Source: Psychrobacillus vulpis (GTDB lineage Bacteria; Bacillota; Bacilli; Bacillales_A; Planococcaceae). Taken from it: 64,000 bases of DNA. Position 1 is the first letter of the stretch. Every line of letters begins with the position of its first letter. Positions 18,783 through 28,493 of this stretch are shown here, piece after piece. Under the pieces are notes generated by a model. It was not told the DNA's origin, searched no databases, and worked only from the letters and a program-made list of their open reading frames with translations. Position numbers and translations under genes: made by a program. The DNA is taken from positions 1 to 64,000 of the forward strand of contig NZ_VDGI01000012.1 in the NCBI RefSeq assembly GCF_006861825.1. The letters run 5' to 3'.

Positions 18783-19364
18783 TTATTTATTTAAAGTCAA
18801 TGCAAATTCTTTTTCAATCCATGTGTTTGCTTCAATCCAATTGTTCACACGAATCACACCGTTTGGAGCTGTTTGTTGATTGTATGGTGTATTAAACAAT
18901 ATCACTGGGATATTAAGTTCTTCGTGGATTTCAACGGCATTATCATGCTTGTCTTCAAAGAATACATGAACACCATGTTTTCTCGCCGTTTCAATTTTGT
19001 TATGCGTTCCGATTAATTCAATATGATCATAAAGTAATTCTTGTTCTTTAAACCAATTGAGCGTCACGTCCATGACGTTCTCTCCACGCGCGGAGATGAA
19101 AAATAACTCATATTTTTCTTTCCAAGCAGATAAAACAGCATGTGCGTCTTGTTGAATAGGGGAAGTAGCATAAATGACTGACTCTGATTTTTTAAACCAT
19201 TCATAGAACTCCTTCTCACTAACAGGAAACGCTTTAGTTAGGTCATACTCTTTTATATCATCTAACTGCAAATTGCAGTTAAATGCACTGTTAATATGTG
19301 GCAGTAAAGAAGTAGGACATGTTACTGTTCCATCAATATCTATTCCGAATCGAACATTCCTCAT
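18783..19364 (-). CDS. yqfW: HAD-family 5'(3')-deoxyribonucleotidase-like protein YqfW
   Basis: This is a NT5C-type HAD phosphatase, probably acting on nucleotide monophosphates; the substrate is unproven. The 193-residue protein has HAD motif I as FGIDIDGTVT, motif II in LFFISARG and the acidic motif IV in FFEDKHDNA. It lies 12 bases downstream of ispG and is probably co-transcribed with it. The place next to zur matches B. subtilis yqfW. Confidence 0.85.
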   Translation of the reverse strand: MRNVRFGIDIDGTVTCPTSLLPHINSAFNCNLQLDDIKEYDLTKAFPVSEKEFYEWFKKSESVIYATSPIQQDAHAVLSAWKEKYELFFISARGENVMDVTLNWFKEQELLYDHIELIGTHNKIETARKHGVHVFFEDKHDNAVEIHEELNIPVILFNTPYNQQTAPNGVIRVNNWIEANTWIEKEFALTLNK

Positions 19365-19376
19365 GTGTATTACTCC

Positions 19377-20483
19377 TTATGCTTGTTGTTTTTCAAGTTC
19401 TTGCTTAGCGAAGTACTCTGAAGCAATTTTATCAATTTCAATTTTTAGTTCTTCGACCATTGTTTCTTCTGGTACTTTACGAACTGTTTTCCCTTTTCTA
19501 AATAAAAGACCTTCTCCACGAGCACCTGCAATACCGATATCTGCTTCACGTGCTTCTCCAGGTCCATTTACTGCACAACCTAGTACAGCTACTTTAATCG
19601 GCGCTTTTATATGTGAAATATATTCTTCGACTTCATTGGCAATAGAGATTAAGTCAATTTCAATTCGTCCACATGTTGGGCATGAAATAAGTGTTGCTGC
19701 ATTTGAAGAAAGACCAAAAACTTTTAATAATTCACGTGCTACTTTAATTTCTTCTACTGGATCCGCACTTAATGACACACGCATTGTGTTACCAATACCC
19801 ATGCTTAATAGTGTACCAAGACCTGCAGCACTTTTAATGGAACCAGCAAAAAGTGTGCCTGATTCAGTAATTCCTAAGTGAAGAGGGTAGTCAAATGCTT
19901 TGGAAGCTTTTTGGTACGCTTCAATTGCTAAATTTACATCTGATGCTTTCATGGAAACGATAATATCGTGAAAATCTAAATCTTCCAGAATTTTAATATG
20001 GTGTAAGGCACTTTCAACCATACCATCGGCAGTTGGATAGCCATATTTTTCAAGAAATTTCTTTTCAAGTGAGCCGGCATTTACACCAATTCGAATTGGA
20101 ATACCTTTTGCTTTTGCAGCATTTACAACTGCTTCTACTTTTTCTTTACGTCCAATATTACCAGGGTTAATCCGAATTTTATCTGCACCTTGCTCAATAG
20201 CAATGAGTGCAAGTTTATAGTCAAAATGAATATCTACTACAAGAGGGATATTAATTCGTTTTTTGATTTCACCGATAGAATAGGCTGCACGTTCATCTGG
20301 ACAAGCAACACGAACAATTTGACATCCAGCTTCCTCTAATCGTAATATTTCTGCAACAGTTGCTTCGACATCATGTGTTTTTGTTGTAGTCATACTTTGT
20401 ATAAAAAGCTCGTTGCTACCACCTATAGTTAAATCTCCAACTCTTACAGGACGAGTATTGGAACGATGAATTATTTCAGACAT
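19377..20483 (-). CDS. ispG: 4-hydroxy-3-methylbut-2-enyl diphosphate synthase
   Basis: IspG (GcpE) makes HMBPP from MEcPP, the step before IspH. The 368-residue protein has the TIM-barrel start ([22 protein letters not shown]) and the [4Fe-4S] cysteines in SCPTCGR and the later [17 protein letters not shown] precedes the ATG at 20483. Confidence 0.97.
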   Translation of the reverse strand: MSEIIHRSNTRPVRVGDLTIGGSNELFIQSMTTTKTHDVEATVAEILRLEEAGCQIVRVACPDERAAYSIGEIKKRINIPLVVDIHFDYKLALIAIEQGADKIRINPGNIGRKEKVEAVVNAAKAKGIPIRIGVNAGSLEKKFLEKYGYPTADGMVESALHHIKILEDLDFHDIIVSMKASDVNLAIEAYQKASKAFDYPLHLGITESGTLFAGSIKSAAGLGTLLSMGIGNTMRVSLSADPVEEIKVARELLKVFGLSSNAATLISCPTCGRIEIDLISIANEVEEYISHIKAPIKVAVLGCAVNGPGEAREADIGIAGARGEGLLFRKGKTVRKVPEETMVEELKIEIDKIASEYFAKQELEKQQA

Positions 20484-20566
20484 GAAATTCTCTCCTTCTT
20501 AATGCTTTTACCTTCTCTCTCGTATATTTTAGCAGTCTTATGATTGAAAAGACAAGGAAGAAACAT

Positions 20567-20893
20567 CTATCTTTCATTTTTGCAAGCTTCCGATGAGGAG
20601 TAAACAGGTAAAAACACTAATTCACCATCTTGCACCTTCTGATTTACAAGGTGTGGATTTAATTCGTAAAAGTCATTTTTTCTTTCTTCCATTGAAACAG
20701 TAGTGTTCGTTGGGTACATGTTAAAAAGGGAGAAAAGAGTGTCCCCTGGGACTGGTTTTACTGCAATATAGTCCATTGTTTCTTCACATACTTCAGTTGG
20801 ATAAAATGCGAGAGGAATTGTTCCTTCAAACATATCTACTTTAATAATATAAAAGGTGACTAGAATTATGATAGTTGCTACGAATATTTTCAT
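20567..20893 (-). CDS. Small membrane-anchored LysM-like protein (YqfZ-like)
   Basis: The role is probably in the cell envelope or spore. The 108-residue protein has one N-terminal membrane segment (about 1-20). An outer domain follows whose block PVPGDTLFSLFNMYP ... FYELNPHLVNQKVQDGELVFLP fits a LysM peptidoglycan-binding motif. GGAGG precedes the ATG at 20893. B. subtilis has LysM protein YqfZ at the same place after ispG; the overall match is by domain and position, not by close similarity I can verify. Confidence 0.75.
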   Translation of the reverse strand: MKIFVATIIILVTFYIIKVDMFEGTIPLAFYPTEVCEETMDYIAVKPVPGDTLFSLFNMYPTNTTVSMEERKNDFYELNPHLVNQKVQDGELVFLPVYSSSEACKNER

Positions 20894-20941
20894 GAAAAAA
20901 CCTCCTTGTCCCACTATATGTAGGAAAGGAGGAAATATGAT

Positions 20942-21442
20942 TCACCGTTTAATAGGATAGTATTTACATGCTAAAAATAGATAAATGAATGTAACTACAT
21001 AGATTATAAGTTGTATATATATGCTTGACCATTGAAAAATCGCAACAACTATGGAGAAAAGTAGTGGTACTGTGCTAGCAAAAAGTGTGCTTCGCCATAA
21101 ATGCCTATATTCACCTTTTCTTTTTAAAAGAGTTTGAATTATTGTTCCGATATATGCAAAAATACTAACACGAATAAAGATAAACAAAGTGTTTAAAACA
21201 AATAAAAAGATAAAAGCAAAAGGATAAATGAGCCACTTAATATCTTGGAAATACTCTAGTAGTCCTTCCATATTTGCTTGTTGAATAGATAATCCATTTG
21301 TAAATTGAACAAAAGCTATAATTGTCAAAATGAATATGAAACTAAATATGTATTGCATGACCTTCCCAATAGGAACCAGTCGAAAAGCCGCAATCTTTTT
21401 TGGGCTATGTAGGCTTGCTTTAAACAATTGAAATAAATTCAT
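20942..21442 (-). CDS. yqgB: DUF1189 membrane protein YqgB
   Basis: The function is unknown. The 166-residue protein has the DUF1189 opening (LFQLFKASLHSPKKIAAFR) and about five hydrophobic segments. An ATG at 21442 follows a short purine run; an earlier in-frame start has no better site. Position before yqgC/sodA matches B. subtilis yqgB. Confidence 0.8.
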   Translation of the reverse strand: MNLFQLFKASLHSPKKIAAFRLVPIGKVMQYIFSFIFILTIIAFVQFTNGLSIQQANMEGLLEYFQDIKWLIYPFAFIFLFVLNTLFIFIRVSIFAYIGTIIQTLLKRKGEYRHLWRSTLFASTVPLLFSIVVAIFQWSSIYIQLIIYVVTFIYLFLACKYYPIKR

Positions 21443-21542
21443 GAATGTCACCCTTTCCAAGCTATTTTATCATCAATTCAGCAAGTAAAACAAAGTATTC
21501 ATTTTGTATTGTTAAGAAATTGTAAAGATTGTACTCGTTCTA

Positions 21543-21572
21543 TTTACAATGCCTTTATAATTTCACCATAAT
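21543..21572 (+). promoter_or_regulatory. Sigma-A-like promoter of the Na/Pi transporter gene
   Basis: TTTACA (21543-21548), an 18-base spacer and CATAAT (21567-21572) lie about 30 bases before the gene. Confidence 0.5.
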
Positions 21573-21602
21573 AGTAGACGTGTGAAAAACGTGAAATAGG
21601 AG

Positions 21603-23246
21603 TTGACTGATGAAGTGGAGCTCAATTGGCAAGAAATGCTATTTGAATTTTTTGGTGGACTAGGTATCTTTTTATTTGCCATAAAGTATATGGGGGATGG
21701 CCTACAAAAAGCTGCTGGAGATAGATTGAGAGATATTTTGGATCGCTATACAACTAACCCGTTTATGGGGGTACTAGTTGGTATTATCGTTACTGTTCTA
21801 ATCCAATCTAGTTCGGGAACTACTGTTATTACGGTAGGTTTAGTAAGTGCAGGATTTATGACACTACGCCAAGCAATTGGTGTAATAATGGGAGCTAATA
21901 TTGGAACGACGATTACCGCATTCATCATTGGATTTGATGTTGGTGGATATGCACTGCCAATTATGGCTGTAGGTGCATTCCTAATTTTCTTCTTTAAAAA
22001 GAATATGGCACAAAGTATTGGAGAAGTAATTTTTGGATTCGGTGGACTATTTTTAGGACTCGAATTAATGAGTAATGGTATGAAGCCGCTTCGGGAGCTT
22101 TCTGCATTTACAGATTTCACTTTAAGTATGAGCGATCATTCCATTTTAGGTGTGCTAGCTGGTACCATCTTTACTTTAATTGTACAAAGTTCTAGTGCAA
22201 CTGTTGCGATATTACAAGGACTTTATGCAGAAGATTTACTTTCATTGTCAGGTTCACTACCAGTATTATTCGGAGACAATATTGGGACAACTATTACTGC
22301 AGTACTTGCTTCGTTAGGAGCATCAATTGCGGCAAAACGAGCAGCAGCAACGCATGTATTGTTTAATGTTGTAGGTACAATCGTGTTCCTCCTTCTCTTA
22401 ACACCATTCACATTGTATATAGAATGGATCTCAGGTGTACTAAACTTAGAAAGCAAAATGCAAATTGCATTTGCCCATGGATCATTTAATGTTGCAAATA
22501 CCATTTTACAGTTTCCTCTAATTGGAGTTTGGGCTTATGTTGTTACAAAACTAATTCCAGGGGAAGATGTATCGATTGAATATAAACCAAAACATTTAGA
22601 TGTACACTTCATTGAACAATCGCCGTCTATTGCGATAGGACAAGCAAAAGAAGAAATTCTTCGAATGGGTGGGCTTAGTATACAAGGGCTAGAAACTACC
22701 TATTCTTATTTAAAAACAAAAAATAAACGAGATGCAGATACGACAAATCAAATAGAAGAAGCATTAAACAATTTAGATCAAAAAATTACAGACTATCTAG
22801 TAAAAATTTCTTCACAATCATTATCCAGTCAAGACTCTAGTAGGCACAATATGTTAATGGATACTGTCCGAGATATTGAAAGAATTGGAGATCATTTTGA
22901 AAATATTATTGAACTAATTGATTATCAACAAGTAAATCGTATTCAGATTACAGAAGATGCGATGCAAGATGTTTCGGAAATGTTTGAGTTAACAATTAAT
23001 ACAGTTAGAAAAGCTGTGGACGCGTTAGATACAAACAGTCCCGAGATTGCACGTGAGGTGTCAGAGCAAGAAAATACGATTGACCGAATGGAAAGACAAT
23101 TTAGAAAAAATCATATTATGCGAGTAAACGAAGGGAAATGTTCTGGTCAAGCTGGTATAATGTTTGTTGATATATTAAGTAATCTTGAAAGGATTGGCGA
23201 TCATGCAGTAAATATTGCTGATGCCATTTTAGGTAAACGTATTTGA
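21603..23246 (+). CDS. Na+/phosphate cotransporter family protein with PhoU-like tail
   Basis: This is a NptA/PNaS-type transporter. The 547-residue protein has two inverted halves each with a QSSS motif (VLIQSSSGTT and LIVQSSSATVA) in about nine membrane segments. A helical PhoU-like cytoplasmic domain follows (about 340-545, with MDTVRDIERIGDHFENI and ILSNLERIGDHAVNIADA). The TTG at 21603 touches the AGGAG site; a GTG at 21615 is 12 bases away, so the exact start is unsure. B. subtilis has no such gene between yqgB and yqgC. Confidence 0.9.
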   Translation: MTDEVELNWQEMLFEFFGGLGIFLFAIKYMGDGLQKAAGDRLRDILDRYTTNPFMGVLVGIIVTVLIQSSSGTTVITVGLVSAGFMTLRQAIGVIMGANIGTTITAFIIGFDVGGYALPIMAVGAFLIFFFKKNMAQSIGEVIFGFGGLFLGLELMSNGMKPLRELSAFTDFTLSMSDHSILGVLAGTIFTLIVQSSSATVAILQGLYAEDLLSLSGSLPVLFGDNIGTTITAVLASLGASIAAKRAAATHVLFNVVGTIVFLLLLTPFTLYIEWISGVLNLESKMQIAFAHGSFNVANTILQFPLIGVWAYVVTKLIPGEDVSIEYKPKHLDVHFIEQSPSIAIGQAKEEILRMGGLSIQGLETTYSYLKTKNKRDADTTNQIEEALNNLDQKITDYLVKISSQSLSSQDSSRHNMLMDTVRDIERIGDHFENIIELIDYQQVNRIQITEDAMQDVSEMFELTINTVRKAVDALDTNSPEIAREVSEQENTIDRMERQFRKNHIMRVNEGKCSGQAGIMFVDILSNLERIGDHAVNIADAILGKRI

Positions 23247-23725
23247 TAGAAATCATTGGATGGATATTAATCGTTGCTAGTTTTATCGTAGCTTTTATTG
23301 GAACTGTTTACCCTATTATACCTTCCGTATTATTTATGCTTCTAGCTTATGTAATATATGGACTGTTCTTCTCTTTTACCGAGTTAAATTGGCTATTCTG
23401 GATCATTCAGTTGTTATTCGTTGTATTATTATTTAGTGCGGATATGGCTGCGAATGCTTTTGGCGTGAAAAAATTTGGGGGTACAAAAGCGGGAGTTTGG
23501 GGAAGTACTATAGGTTTGATCATAGGTCCATTTGTTATTCCCGTTGCTGGTATTTTGATTGGGCCATTTATTGGTGCGGTATTAGCAGAATTAATTGTTA
23601 CACGAGAAGGCTTTAAACAAGCTATAAAATCGGGGATTGGATCTTTAATTGGTTTTCTTACTTCTTCAATCGTAAAGATCATTGTTCTAACCGTAATGCT
23701 TGTTGTCTTTATCCTCTTCGTATGA
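23243..23725 (+). CDS. yqgC: DUF456 membrane protein YqgC
   Basis: The function is unknown. The 160-residue protein is almost entirely hydrophobic with the DUF456 pattern of Gly-rich segments (GTVYPIIPSVLFMLLAY, IGPFIGAVLAELI). Its TTG start overlaps the stop of the transporter gene by four bases, so the two are translated together. It precedes sodA as in B. subtilis. Confidence 0.85.
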   Translation: MIEIIGWILIVASFIVAFIGTVYPIIPSVLFMLLAYVIYGLFFSFTELNWLFWIIQLLFVVLLFSADMAANAFGVKKFGGTKAGVWGSTIGLIIGPFVIPVAGILIGPFIGAVLAELIVTREGFKQAIKSGIGSLIGFLTSSIVKIIVLTVMLVVFILFV

Positions 23726-23768
23726 GTTCAGTCAAAAGTATGATAATATTATTTTTAGTTGTTTTTCG

Positions 23769-23797
23769 TTGAACGTTTCCTCTTATTTTGATACGCT
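23769..23797 (+). promoter_or_regulatory. Candidate sodA promoter
   Basis: TTGAAC (23769-23774), a 17-base spacer and TACGCT (23792-23797). The -10 hexamer is weak. Confidence 0.45.
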
Positions 23798-23844
23798 AAT
23801 ACATGGAAAGAATTTTCTAAATTATTCTTTAGGAGGAAACTATA

Positions 23845-24453
23845 ATGGCATACGAATTACCACAACTACCTTACGCGTATGACGCACTTGAACCACATAT
23901 TGATAAAGAAACGATGAATATTCATCATACTAAACATCACAATACTTACGTAACTAACGTAAATAATGCACTTGAAGGTCACTCTGATCTACAAGGTAAA
24001 TCAGTAGAAGAGTTAATCGCTAACTTAGATGCAGTTCCTGAAGCAATTCGTACTGCAGTTCGTAATAATGGTGGCGGACATGCTAACCACTCACTATTTT
24101 GGCAAATCCTTTCACCAAACGGTGGCGGAAACCCAACTGGTGAATTAGCAGAAGCTATCGACAAAAAATTCGGAAGCTTTGACGCTTTCAAAGAAGAATT
24201 TGCTAAAGCAGCTACAACTCGTTTTGGATCTGGCTGGGCTTGGCTATCAGTTGCAAACGGAGAAGTAGAAGTTTCTTCTACAGCTAACCAAGATTCTCCG
24301 ATTATGGAAGGTAAAACTCCATTATTAGGTCTTGACGTTTGGGAGCATGCATACTACTTAAATTATCAAAACCGTCGTCCTGACTACATTGGTTCTTTCT
24401 GGAATGTAGTTAACTGGGATGAAGTTTCAAAACGTTACGCATCTGCAAAATAA
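23845..24453 (+). CDS. sodA: Superoxide dismutase (Mn/Fe type)
   Basis: SodA dismutates superoxide in the cytoplasm. The 202-residue protein has all four metal ligands, H27, H82, D164 (LDVWEH) and H168. [11 protein letters not shown] is the usual Mn-type block. AGGAGG precedes the ATG at 23845. Metal choice (Mn or Fe) is inferred from family, not tested. Confidence 0.98.
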   Translation: MAYELPQLPYAYDALEPHIDKETMNIHHTKHHNTYVTNVNNALEGHSDLQGKSVEELIANLDAVPEAIRTAVRNNGGGHANHSLFWQILSPNGGGNPTGELAEAIDKKFGSFDAFKEEFAKAATTRFGSGWAWLSVANGEVEVSSTANQDSPIMEGKTPLLGLDVWEHAYYLNYQNRRPDYIGSFWNVVNWDEVSKRYASAK

Positions 24454-24475
24454 TTATTTTATAAAAAGAAACCTA

Positions 24476-24510
24476 GCACACACTTTTTCGTCTAAAAGTG
24501 TGTGCTTTTT
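24476..24510 (+). terminator. Rho-independent terminator after sodA
   Basis: GCACACACTTTT pairs with AAAAGTGTGTGC, followed by TTTTT. Confidence 0.88.
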
Positions 24511-24657
24511 ATGTTACACTAGAATATAGTGAAATTTATTAACTTTAATGCCTCCGGCGGATGCCACAGATTTTATAATAAAGTTCATCCAGCAAGTTGG
24601 ATGTAAAATTATGGCCAAAATAAGCCAAGGCGAATTTGATAGAAGTAGGTGATCCTC

Positions 24658-26853
24658 ATGCGAAAAACTCCCAATAAACGTGCACAAAGTGTAAAAGCAA
24701 AACAACGAGCTAATATTACATTTCGCATGAATATACTATTCTTTTCTATATTCCTTTTATTTACAATGTTAATCTTACGATTAGGTTATTTGCAAATTGT
24801 AAAAGGGGAAGATTACACGAGAGCTATTGAACGTACAGAAGAAGTAGCAGTGAATACGAGTGTGCCAAGAGGTCGTATTTTTGATAGCGAAGGTAGAATA
24901 TTAGTCGATAATGAACCGCAACGTGCAATTACTTATACGAAAATGCAAACAACCAAATCAAGTGACATGTTTGATATTGCTGAAAAGCTAAGTGTACTAA
25001 TCGAGAAGGATACAAAGGGAATTACGAAAAGTGATTTACAAGATTATTGGCTTCGGAAATATGAAGAGGAGGCTAATAACTTAGTAACAGAGGAAGAGCG
25101 AAAAGAAATTACTGCTAACGAAGATTTATCTACGAAACAGAAAAATGCGGAGATTAATAAGTTAACAAGAAGCAGAATAACAGAAGAACAATTACAATCT
25201 TTCTCTCCGGAAGAACTAGAGGTCATTGCGATATACAGAGAAATGGCTTCAGGTTACGCACTATCTCCTCAAATTATTAAAGGGGAGGACGTTTCCGTTG
25301 AAGAATTCGCTCGAGTTTCAGAGCGATTAGGTGAATTAAAAGGAGTCAATACGACGACTGATTGGAGAAGAGTAAAAACTTCTTCACTTGCAATACTAGG
25401 CTCAACAACATTACCTAAAGAGGGTATTCCAAAAGATCGTTTAGACTATTTTTTATCAAGAGATTATTCTAGAAACGATCGTGTTGGTAAAAGTTATATT
25501 GAACAACAATATGAAGAGGTACTACAAGGTAGGAAAAGTGTGGTCAAAAATATTACAGATGGTAAAGGGCGAGTTATTGATACTCAAACGGTTTTTGAAG
25601 GGGAGCCTGGAAAAGACTTAGTTTTGACAATTGATAGCGAACTTCAGATGGCACAAGAAGCAATACTTGAAAAGCAGTTACTTGAATTGAAAAATAATAA
25701 TCCAGGAACAAAATATTTAGATAGAGCATTTTTTATCATGTTAAATCCAAGCACAGGAGAAGTTCTTTCATTAATTGGGAAACAAATTGTGAAAGATCCT
25801 AAAACGGGAAAACAAACAGTTAGAGACTATGCATTTGGTTCATTTACTACATCCTATGAAGTAGGTTCTACAGTTAAACCTGGAACACTACTTACTGGTT
25901 ATCGTGAGAATGTAGTAAAACCTAATGAAACCATGATTGATGAACCGATTTATATAAAAGGCTCTAATCCAAAAAGTTCTGTTTTCAATAGATCTGGAAG
26001 AATTGCCATGAATGATTTAGTAGCAATTGAGCGCTCTTCTAACGTTTATATGTTTAAAATTGCTTATAGGCTTGGTGGTCAAAATTATCTTCCACATTAT
26101 GGGATTAATTTTGACCTAGATGCATTCCGAAAAATGCGAAATGGATATGCACAATTAGGTTTAGGTGTGCCAACTGGAATCGACTTACCTGGTGAAGTAT
26201 CAGGTGTTGAAGGCGGACTCGAAATGGGGAAACTTCTGGACCTAAGTATCGGGCAGTATGATACATATACACCATTACAGCTTGCTCAATTTGCGGCAAC
26301 ACTTGCTAATGGAGGAGATCGTATCCAACCTCATGTAGTGAAAGAAATTAGAGAACCTTCGACGGATGGAACACAGTTAGGAAAAGTAGTAAAAGAATTT
26401 ACTCCGAATATATTAAATACAGTTGATAATACGGAGGCAGAAATTGAACGTGTTCGAAGTGCAATGCAACGTGTATATTACGGAGATAAAGGTACGGCGA
26501 GATCAGCGTTTGGAAACTCTCCATTTAATGGGGCGGGTAAGACAGGAACTGCACAATCTTTCTATTATGATCCCGAAAAAAAGAAAAGATTTAGTACTGT
26601 AAACTTAACACACATTGGTTTTGCGCCTTATGAAAATCCAGAGATAGCATACGCTGTCCTTATTCCATGGGCATCTCTTGAGTCAGATTACAAAACAAAT
26701 TTTTCTACTGCACTAACAAGACAGCTAGTTGATGAGTATTTTAAAATTCAACAAAAAAATGCGGGATTGAAAGAAAATGATTCCACCGCTACACCAACTA
26801 TAAAGCCTGCATATACGAATGATAAAATAGACGAAGAAGAAACTGAATCATAA
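24658..26853 (+). CDS. pbpA: Class B penicillin-binding protein (PBP2A/PbpA type)
   Basis: This transpeptidase cross-links peptidoglycan, probably in side-wall synthesis as B. subtilis PbpA does. The 731-residue protein has a basic cytoplasmic start, one membrane anchor (about 22-45), a dimerisation/pedestal domain and the transpeptidase domain. Its active-site motifs are STVK (S404), SSN (460-462) and KTG (628-630). The ATG at 24658 gives the usual basic N-terminus; a GTG nine bases earlier lies in the GGTGAT ribosome site. Position between sodA and pst agrees with pbpA. Confidence 0.93.
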   Translation: MRKTPNKRAQSVKAKQRANITFRMNILFFSIFLLFTMLILRLGYLQIVKGEDYTRAIERTEEVAVNTSVPRGRIFDSEGRILVDNEPQRAITYTKMQTTKSSDMFDIAEKLSVLIEKDTKGITKSDLQDYWLRKYEEEANNLVTEEERKEITANEDLSTKQKNAEINKLTRSRITEEQLQSFSPEELEVIAIYREMASGYALSPQIIKGEDVSVEEFARVSERLGELKGVNTTTDWRRVKTSSLAILGSTTLPKEGIPKDRLDYFLSRDYSRNDRVGKSYIEQQYEEVLQGRKSVVKNITDGKGRVIDTQTVFEGEPGKDLVLTIDSELQMAQEAILEKQLLELKNNNPGTKYLDRAFFIMLNPSTGEVLSLIGKQIVKDPKTGKQTVRDYAFGSFTTSYEVGSTVKPGTLLTGYRENVVKPNETMIDEPIYIKGSNPKSSVFNRSGRIAMNDLVAIERSSNVYMFKIAYRLGGQNYLPHYGINFDLDAFRKMRNGYAQLGLGVPTGIDLPGEVSGVEGGLEMGKLLDLSIGQYDTYTPLQLAQFAATLANGGDRIQPHVVKEIREPSTDGTQLGKVVKEFTPNILNTVDNTEAEIERVRSAMQRVYYGDKGTARSAFGNSPFNGAGKTGTAQSFYYDPEKKKRFSTVNLTHIGFAPYENPEIAYAVLIPWASLESDYKTNFSTALTRQLVDEYFKIQQKNAGLKENDSTATPTIKPAYTNDKIDEEETES

Positions 26854-26858
26854 GATAG

Positions 26859-26896
26859 CTGGTCATCCTTTTATATGAGGGTGGCCAGTTTTTTTA
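26859..26896 (+). terminator. Rho-independent terminator after pbpA
   Basis: CTGGTCATCC pairs with GGGTGGCCAG, followed by T7. Confidence 0.85.
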
Positions 26897-27098
26897 TTGC
26901 TCAATAAATAGGCTGTTAAATATATTGTTATTATATTTTGAGCTGTAGCTAACAATAAGGCAGTGCGTGAGGAACCTTTCTCTCAATTATTCTATATATT
27001 ATTAATTTGCTTTCAAGACAAAGTTTCTTTATTTTTTCCGCTACTTATAAAAAAGAATCTACTAACAACCATTAATATATTTAGTTCAAAAAATTTAA

Positions 27099-27163
27099 TT
27101 GACAATTTTTATCATTACTATTAGTATTTTATTTGAACCAATTGAAAATGATTATCATTATTA
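27099..27163 (+). promoter_or_regulatory. Promoter and Fur box of the iron-binding lipoprotein gene
   Basis: TTGACA (27099-27104), 17 bases and TAGTAT (27122-27127) form a near-consensus promoter. Just downstream, TGAAAATGATTATCATTA (27143-27160) is a clear Fur box around the ATGATTATCAT core. The remaining bases of the 26854-27231 gap show nothing further. Confidence 0.88.
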
Positions 27164-27231
27164 ATGTTAGAGTATTTTCATTTATTTTATTCTAATAAAC
27201 TCACATTATATGAAGAAAAGGAGAAAACATT

Positions 27232-28146
27232 TTGAAAAAGCTATACATACCATTCCTATTTTTGTTTGTACTCATAGTTAGTGCTTGTGGAAATAATGAG
27301 ACGGTGAACGAAGATAATGCAATCGATACTGAGAAAGAAACATTTACTTACCAATCAGAAACTGGACCTATTGAGGTTCCTACAAATCCCCAAAGAATAA
27401 TTTCTCTTACTAACGGACCTAATGCATTGGCCTTAAATGCTAACATTATTGGGATTGATGAATGGACTAATATGAACCCTCTTTTTCAAGAAAGACTTGA
27501 GGGAGTGGAAGTCGTATCAGAGGATAACCTGGAGAAAATAATTGAACTGGAACCAGATCTAATCATAGCCGGATCTCATATGAATAATATTGATAAACTA
27601 AATGAAATTGCTCCTACTGTAGTTTACACGTGGGGGAAATTGGATTATTTAACACAACAAGTTGAAATCGGAAAACTCTTAAACAAAGAAATGGAAGCAA
27701 AAGAATGGGTCAAAGATTTCCAAGAGCGTGCTGAATCCACAGGAGAAGCCATTCGAGCAAAAATCGGTGAAGATGCAACCGTTTCTGTAATCGAAAGTGG
27801 TGATAAAGAGTTTTATGTATTTGGAAATAATTATGCGCGCGGAACAGAAATATTATATCAAGCAATGGAATTGAAAATGCCTGATAAAGTAAAGGAACTG
27901 GCACTTGAATCGGGTATCTATACCTTTTCATCGGAAATGCTTCCTGAGCTTGCTGGAGATTATGTAATCTTGAGTAAAAACCCAGATGGTGATAATTCAT
28001 TTTTTGAGACCGATTTATGGAAAAACATATCTGCAGTTAAAAACAATCATGTATTTGAAATAAATACGAAGGCATCTACCTACAGTGATCCAATCACTCT
28101 AGAATATCTTCTGGTATTTTTCGGAAAATCATTTCTTAATAATTAG
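27232..28146 (+). CDS. Iron-siderophore ABC transporter substrate-binding lipoprotein
   Basis: This protein should capture a ferric siderophore outside the membrane. The 304-residue precursor has a lipoprotein signal (lipobox VSAC, Cys about residue 20) and the FecB/FepB-type two-lobe domain (PIEVPTNPQRIISLTN at the start of lobe one, DLIIAGSHMNNIDKLNEIAPTV in the middle). The start is TTG at 27232 after AAAAGGAG. No permease or ATPase gene is adjacent, so it is an orphan binding protein that must use a transporter encoded elsewhere. The Fur box supports an iron role; the siderophore cannot be named. Confidence 0.88.
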   Translation: MKKLYIPFLFLFVLIVSACGNNETVNEDNAIDTEKETFTYQSETGPIEVPTNPQRIISLTNGPNALALNANIIGIDEWTNMNPLFQERLEGVEVVSEDNLEKIIELEPDLIIAGSHMNNIDKLNEIAPTVVYTWGKLDYLTQQVEIGKLLNKEMEAKEWVKDFQERAESTGEAIRAKIGEDATVSVIESGDKEFYVFGNNYARGTEILYQAMELKMPDKVKELALESGIYTFSSEMLPELAGDYVILSKNPDGDNSFFETDLWKNISAVKNNHVFEINTKASTYSDPITLEYLLVFFGKSFLNN

Positions 28147-28226
28147 TAAGCAAAAAGGTGTTCTTTTTATATGAATTACTACATTACTGAACTGAACCTC
28201 GTATGGTTGATACTTTTAAAAAAAGT

Positions 28227-28250
28227 AGCCCCATGCGGGGTTCTATTTAT
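28227..28250 (+). terminator. Weak terminator after the iron-binding lipoprotein
   Basis: AGCCCC pairs with GGGGTT around ATGC. The T tract (CTATTTAT) is poor. Confidence 0.45.
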
Positions 28251-28388
28251 ATACTGGCATATTCTCTTCCTCATTAATTTCTATTTTCAGGTAACTTCTT
28301 ATAATTCTTGATATGTTTATTACCTATATCTTGCACATAGTAATGATTTGATCTACATTTGTATGCTCTTGCGGATACATATATACAG

Positions 28389-28427
28389 TTTACAAAAGCT
28401 TTACATTACATTCACATCGACTCAACA
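28389..28427 (+). promoter_or_regulatory. PhoP box (four direct repeats) of the pst operon
   Basis: TTTACA, TTTACA, TTCACA and TCAACA begin at 28389, 28400, 28411 and 28422, exactly 11 bases apart. This is the known binding pattern of PhoP dimers (TTHACA with five-base gaps) in Bacillus. The pstS start lies 67 bases downstream, so transcription should be induced by phosphate starvation. Confidence 0.92.
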
Positions 28428-28493
28428 TCTATCCAGTAAAGTTGTCATTGTAAGAGAAAGAAATAGAAAAACAACTTTAGGGGGATTTACCTG

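Noticed and set aside
18666-18794. 42-codon hydrophobic reading after zur
   Set aside because: It has no ribosome site and its end runs through the two-way terminator.
22223-22504. Minus-strand reading over the Na/Pi transporter
   Set aside because: It is a shadow of a hydrophobic gene without a ribosome site or recognisable domain.
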